Under the pieces are notes generated by a model. The model saw only the letters and a program-made list of their open reading frames with translations. It made no database searches and was not told the DNA's origin. Positions 58,733 through 64,000 of a DNA stretch of 64,000 nt are shown piece by piece. Positions within the stretch are counted from its first letter, which is position 1, and each line of letters opens with the position of its first letter. Source of the DNA: Paracentrotus lividus (lineage: Eukaryota; Echinodermata; Echinoidea; Camarodonta; Echinidae); contig CALNVZ010000649.1 in the NCBI GenBank assembly GCA_940671915.1, positions 6,374,785 through 6,438,784 of the forward strand, read 5' to 3'. The translations under genes were made by a program, and so were the position numbers.

Positions 58733-59670
58733 ATGGACGGTAACAGAGAGAAAAGGAAAGAGCATTATTAATGTAAATTTCATCATGCACAAAACATGAA
58801 TAAAATACATGTGTGCGTCTAGTTCAAATAATAATTATACTGTTGACTACTAACTTCATCATCCCACCATGTTTCAATCAATTAAACATGATTGCCGATA
58901 GAGAGGATATGAGTAAATCATGTCTAATTGGTTTGTTCATTAAAGCTAATTGATCCCTATTGTAATGTTGCCTATGGACATACAAGTTCGTAATGTCAGA
59001 GTAATTGAAAACAAGAAATTCACCAAGTGCAATTAAGTTACTACATGTATGTAGGCCTAACAACTAATTTGTATAATATTTGGCCCCACCTTATTTCTTA
59101 AAATTAGTTTCATGTAGTTTCTTGCATTTAGGTTATTTGGGTACATATATGCCATATCTACAATCTCCATGCATTGAAACACTAAATCAACAAAACTATT
59201 ACATTGTAAGTTTGCAAAGGATTTGCACACACACATTGGTGCACTTATCATTCATGTGCTAGCAATGTTGTTAAAAGGCATCGGTGTTTATTCCAAGTTA
59301 TCTGACTTTTTTGTCCGACTCCAATTATCAAACTTGTAATCTTGTCGGCTTGGATAGATGATTGTTGGCTGATGGGATGCAATTTAATTCAGTTCAATCC
59401 ATAAATTGCCTTGGGTGAATTACTTTTTGTACAATATGTGCGCTGTTCTGCTTATTTTTTGTAGCGCTTTCTTTATTCCCATATCAACCTATAAAATGAT
59501 ATGGTGCAGAAAGGTTGAAGATAGCGATATTTTTGGGAAGCCCCTGTGTGGAGTAATTGTATAATGTAACTATTTCGGTGTTGGTATAATAATGATTTTT
59601 TTTTTTTTTTTGAGGGGGGGGGGAGGAGTGAGTGTAGAATCGTCACCTCAGTAATTTAAGAATTAGTGCT

Positions 59671-60882
59671 TTTTTATGCCTCCGCCACGAAGGTCGGTGC
59701 CGGAGGCAATTATGTTTTCGGGTTGTCCGTCCGTCCGTCCGTCCGTCCGTCCGTCCGTCCCGCTTTCGTTCTCGCGATAACTAAGAACCGTTTGACGGAT
59801 CACTTTCAAACTTATCATGTATGCATATGGTAGGGACAATGATCTGATTAGATTGTGGTCATTAGGTCAAAGGTCAAAGGTCACAGAGGTCATTGTATGT
59901 ATGAAAATGGCTCGTTCTCGCCATAACTTAAAAACCGTTTGACGTGTCAACTTCAAACTTGGGTAATGTGTCCTATGGAGGGCAATGAACCGATTAGATT
60001 TTAGGGTGATGAGGTCAAAGGTCAAAGGTCACAGATGTCATTGTATACATGAAAATGGTTCGTTCTCGCAATAACTAAGAACTGTGTGACGGGTCAACTT
60101 CAAACTTGAGTAATGTGTGCATATGGGAGGGGCAATGAACTGATTAGATTTTGGGGTCAAAGGTCCAAAGGTCACAGAGGTCATGTGTACATGAAAATGG
60201 CTTGTTCTCGCAATAAACTTAAAAACCGTTTGACGATCAATTTTGAAACTTGGGTCATATGGCATATGGACGGACAATAATCTGATTAGAATTTAGAGTC
60301 ATGAGGTCAAAGTTCAAAGGCCACAGAGGACATTGTGTATGTGAAAATGGCTTGTCTTGCGATAACTTAAAGAACAGTTGATGGATGAACATCAAACTTG
60401 GGTCATGTGTGATGCATATGGTAGGGACAATGAATTTATTATATTTTGAGGTCATGAAGTCAAAGGTCAAGGTCACAGACGTCATTGTTAGCATGAAAAT
60501 GGCACGTTCTTGCTGTACTTCTGAACCGTTTTATGGATCAACTTTACAACTTGGTCATGTGGGAGGAAAGATGAACTGATTAAAATTTGAGGTCAGGACA
60601 TCACAAGGTCACTGGTTATTTATGTAATGACTCGTTTGTGCAATTTTGAATGACCTTTGACAGATCAACTTAAACATGTTTATCCTTTTTATACATCAGT
60701 AGCCATCCTCCTGAGTTGGAAATAATTCTGATGATACAACTTTAATAGATTTGGGGTCAATATCTCAAAGATGTCATGTATATAAATGGATGTAAAGTAC
60801 TCAACATGCGCATGCACTTTTTTCCCGATGTGGCAATACGGAGGCATGCCTTCCGACCGTGTGCGGTCGAAGATTCATCTAG
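59671..60882 (+). mobile_element. Helentron-like element, copy 2
   Basis: It has the same ends as copy 1: TTTTTATGCCTCCG with a terminal hairpin, and a 3' hairpin (CGACCGTGTGCGGTCG) followed by ATTCATCTAG. The (GTCC)n run is longer (59725-59761). At least six core units of about 142-152 bp follow (starts near 59767, 59913, 60062, 60204, 60354 and 60506). The copy is in the same orientation as copy 1, 2.6 kb away. Confidence 0.72.
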
Positions 60883-62577
60883 TTTTAAATCAAAATACAT
60901 TGTCATGATGGAGAACAGTAGCTCTTCGAGACAATTTTGGATTACATATAGTCCAATGTCGTCACATTGGAATGCTTATAGAATGCCGGAGCTTCCTTTG
61001 AGGATAATCTATAATGTAATTATATATTAGCTTGTCTGAATTTCACTCTATTTGATAGTATTTGATTTTATTCAAATTTTTCATATGAACAGATGCTACT
61101 TGATCTATTGTGGGGTCCCCGTGCAGTAATTTGTTAAATAACGGAATTATAGAAGTATGACTATGTACATAATGTATGTGTACATCGGAGCCCCTGGTGC
61201 ATACATGTAATTTACCAGATTTGGGGGAAGGAGGTATAGGCCTACAACATGTACCTGTAGACCTATGTAATTATCTTTTTTAGCCCTGCTATGTACAGTA
61301 CAGGTATGTAAGTAACGCTGTCCTGCTATTGCGAACTAGTGTGAGAACAAAAAAAAAAAAGGAAGAAAAAATGCTGTATACCTGATGCAGTCGATCTAAC
61401 AAAGAGTGTTTGTACACAGATACTACCAACCTTGAAGTGATTTCCTAACCCAATCCCAGTCTCTTGTGTTTGAGTGTGCCTTTATCACTGTCCCTTTGAT
61501 GTTTTCATGTATGGTATGATAAAAGAGACAAACAAAAAAGAGAGTAAAGAATGCCATTCTTGCCTTTTAGTCAGTGCGATGGGGGATTCCTATTCAAATA
61601 GTGAAGTCGTAGTCTGCAAATTGAGAATCTTTTCCAAAAGTGGAAATATTTGCCGCTTGGTAATTATCATGCATTCCACGCTTCAATAGGAGGCACCAAA
61701 AGAAAAGCGCAAAACACTTGCACCCCACAAAGAAGAAAATAACGTTCAACATTTTTATCAACTTCTCGGTGCGAAAATTTCCTTTTTTACAGTACAGATA
61801 GGACTACAAGAGGTATAAAAGATAAAAATGTGGCTTCTTCCAAGGATTTCTTATACTTTCTGACGGAGTGCCTGTGTCAGGTTGAGAACTTCCCAGACTG
61901 AGCAAGAAAGTTCAGAAATTGCTAGAACGCGCACCAAAATAGCCGAAACTGTCTCTTTTTTTTTGGGGGGGGGGTAAAAGAGCGGTGGGGTAGGCCTTAG
62001 TTGAACATCATACAGTTGATAATGAAATTATTTTTCAGTAGATTCAAGTAGGCCTATAGGCCCATTGCTTTGCTTGGTCAAAAGACCACTTGGAATCAAA
62101 TCTAACGTACATGTAACAAGTAGATAATGTATGATTGTCGAAACTAGCAGACCGGTTCTATGCTGGTGTGAATCATGCCACTTTCGTGTCATCTTCAGTT
62201 ATTCCTGAATAGAGTGAATACACTCATCCACAATAGACCTGGCTGTAATGGATACAAGCATTCCCTGCCTCTCTACTTTATGCCCAGGTCACAACTAGTC
62301 GCTGCACTGTTATGTGTTGGATTCGCAGGAGATTCTTTCGTTTGACGAAAGGAGGTGCACATCAGTTTCTTTTCATGGTATTGATATAACAGCCCTGTTG
62401 AGACGCAAAGAATCGCAGGAAGCTCTGCAGGATACAGGCTGCGGGACACACACTTGCATTGTGACCAGGGTACTACAATGTACCTTTAATAGTCAATGGC
62501 CCAAACGGACTGCAGACTGAATTCAAACGACCACCTAACTTGCCATTCACTGTCTTTATTTCTATCTGTTGGTTCTA

Positions 62578-62680
62578 GGCACAACTACCCGTGGACGATT
62601 ACCCCTCTACAACTACCCTTCCACAAAAATCTACCACCTAACCTCGTCCTGGGCTGTAATTGTCCGCGGTAGTTGTCCCG
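62578..62680. repeat. Short foldback repeat
   Basis: CAACTACCCGTGGACGATTAC at the left is matched inverted by GTAATTGTCCGCGGTAGTTG at the right. It is a small MITE-like palindrome. Related AGTTGTC/ACAACTA motifs appear near 28000-28145. Confidence 0.55.
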
Positions 62681-64000
62681 ATATGCCTGTAACGTGAAGA
62701 GTTACGATCAAATTGCAAATAGATAAACAATCAGGATCCTTGTTACATATATTCTACATGTAGGCCTATATGCCTATTGTTTTTTAAATCTAATCCAGAG
62801 TCAAATTTCGTCAAATCTTTACTTGATATTATTCTATTTCATCTTAAAATCAACTCAGTATCATTGTTGTACATCCCCTTTAATATGGAGTAGTAAAACC
62901 GCATACCGTGTCGCTTTTCTATACACCCAATAAATACAGACCCATCCCTATCCTTGAAAAGACTAGGATTACTATTACTACTACTTTGTACAATGTAGCC
63001 TACATGCAGGCCATACGTGTAGTATTTCAGTTTTGTTCAAACAGTGGAAACTCTTTATTATAATTTCCTTTGGACCGGAAAATTGTGCTTGTACATAATA
63101 AGAGTCATAAAACAATGCAAAAATAGAAAACAAAAACCATCAAGCAAACAGTGAATTCATTCTGAGTGAAGTAATAGTTTTGTATAACTTTTTAGAGCCA
63201 TGAAGAGCTTAATATTGAGGTAAACCTTTCAGGTCTTCAATGTACCGCAGCTACATCATTTATGAATTTTACTAGGTGAAGAAGAAGAAGAAAAAGAAGA
63301 GTGAATTATATCATTTTGTGAGGTTACAACAGGTTTTCAAGCTGCATATGCATCACTATTCTTGGGTTTAGTTGTGGCAAATGCCTTGCAAAAGGTTGTG
63401 TGATTTGAACCCTAGTACCTTATGATCCTGATCCTGAACCATGACACCTCTACATTTCTACCATTATATACATTTAGAAATATATGGTACAATTCAACTT
63501 TGAAAAGAAATGCAAAATGAGCAACATGCATCTTTTTTGTTTGTATTCCTATGATACAAATATATGAATTTCAACAAAACAAGTTCTACAAAATAAGTAA
63601 TTGGGCTCCAAGATGCCTTAGATTTGTTCATGGTACTGTTTGATATCCGAAGTCTTCTTTGTTGTTGGAGGCACACAAGATATTAATTGCAATGTAGGGC
63701 CTATATGTTGTCTCAGGCTCCCCCCCCCCCCCCCAACACACAAAAAGAAACCTTCAGCACAAGTGTCAATAATAGGCTTTGTATTCTGGTTTTGTCTTGC
63801 GGTCAGGAAAGCCCCGTTGCTTTATGGGCTAGCATTAGTGGTATTATTTGCAGCTCTACTCGCCACTGTGCTTTGGGTTTTGTGGAACAATGTTAGTCAC
63901 TGCTGGAATGTGGTTTGTAACCGCAACCTTGTCTTAAAATGTGGGTTTACTGTCCCCGTTTTTTCTTCAGAAAAAAAACCTATTACCTGGAAAATATGTG

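Larger units (their letters stand above)
43742..64000 (+). other. Laminin gamma-1 intron 1 (as far as seen)
   Basis: After the donor I see no further laminin exon in the window, so the remaining 20 kb is inferred to be intron 1. Long first introns are usual in LAMC1. Stretches without a listed repeat (43.8-45.8, 46.8-48.1, 51.7-54.6, 57.7-59.6 and 60.9-64.0 kb) are AT-rich and carry no supported gene. Confidence 0.6.

Overview
The window looks like nuclear DNA from a marine deuterostome, most likely an echinoderm and possibly a sea urchin. It is AT-rich, its introns are tens of kilobases long, and it is packed with foldback (palindromic) transposons, a BEL/Pao retrotransposon and non-LTR retrotransposon tails. 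Three host genes can be supported: a flavin amine oxidase, a single-exon leucine-rich-repeat (LRR) surface protein, and the first coding exon of a laminin gamma-1 chain. The species is inferred. The gene and element calls come from reading the sequence itself.

Region 1 (4.6-28.3 kb, minus strand): a flavin-dependent amine oxidase of the MAO/AofH type in 11 coding exons. All eleven exons join with matching splice phases into one 462-residue frame. The N-terminal dinucleotide-binding motif and the C-terminal FAD-contact exon are canonical. Two other conserved FAD-contact motifs are replaced. Its introns hold most of the mobile DNA of this half: TTAA, TA, 3-bp and 7-8-bp target-site foldback elements, a BEL/Pao element with exact 5-bp target-site duplication inserted into an older non-LTR element, and a second non-LTR fragment. 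An 8-bp minisatellite of about 57 units lies just upstream of the first coding exon.

Region 2 (28.5-34.7 kb): no gene is supported. It holds the 8-bp minisatellite, a GC-richer segment ending in a LINE-like 3' tail, long T-rich and (ATC)n tracts, a 120-bp tandem duplication and a large foldback element.

Region 3 (34.8-37.7 kb, minus strand): an intronless LRR ectodomain gene of 962 codons. It has a signal peptide, about 31 repeats and an LRRCT cap, and ends in a hydrophobic tail without a TIR domain. This suggests a GPI-anchored or tail-anchored chaoptin/Toll-ectodomain-like receptor.

Region 4 (37.7-64 kb, plus strand): an assembly gap, dispersed repeats, then the first coding exon of laminin gamma-1 at 43.4 kb. 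The rest of the window reads as its first intron. That intron contains several foldback transposons, a higher-order satellite built of two alternating ~152-bp unit types, and two Helentron-like elements whose ~150-bp core repeats carry AGGTCA direct repeats.

The three genes have no obvious functional link. The LRR gene and the laminin gene are divergently oriented about 5.7 kb apart.
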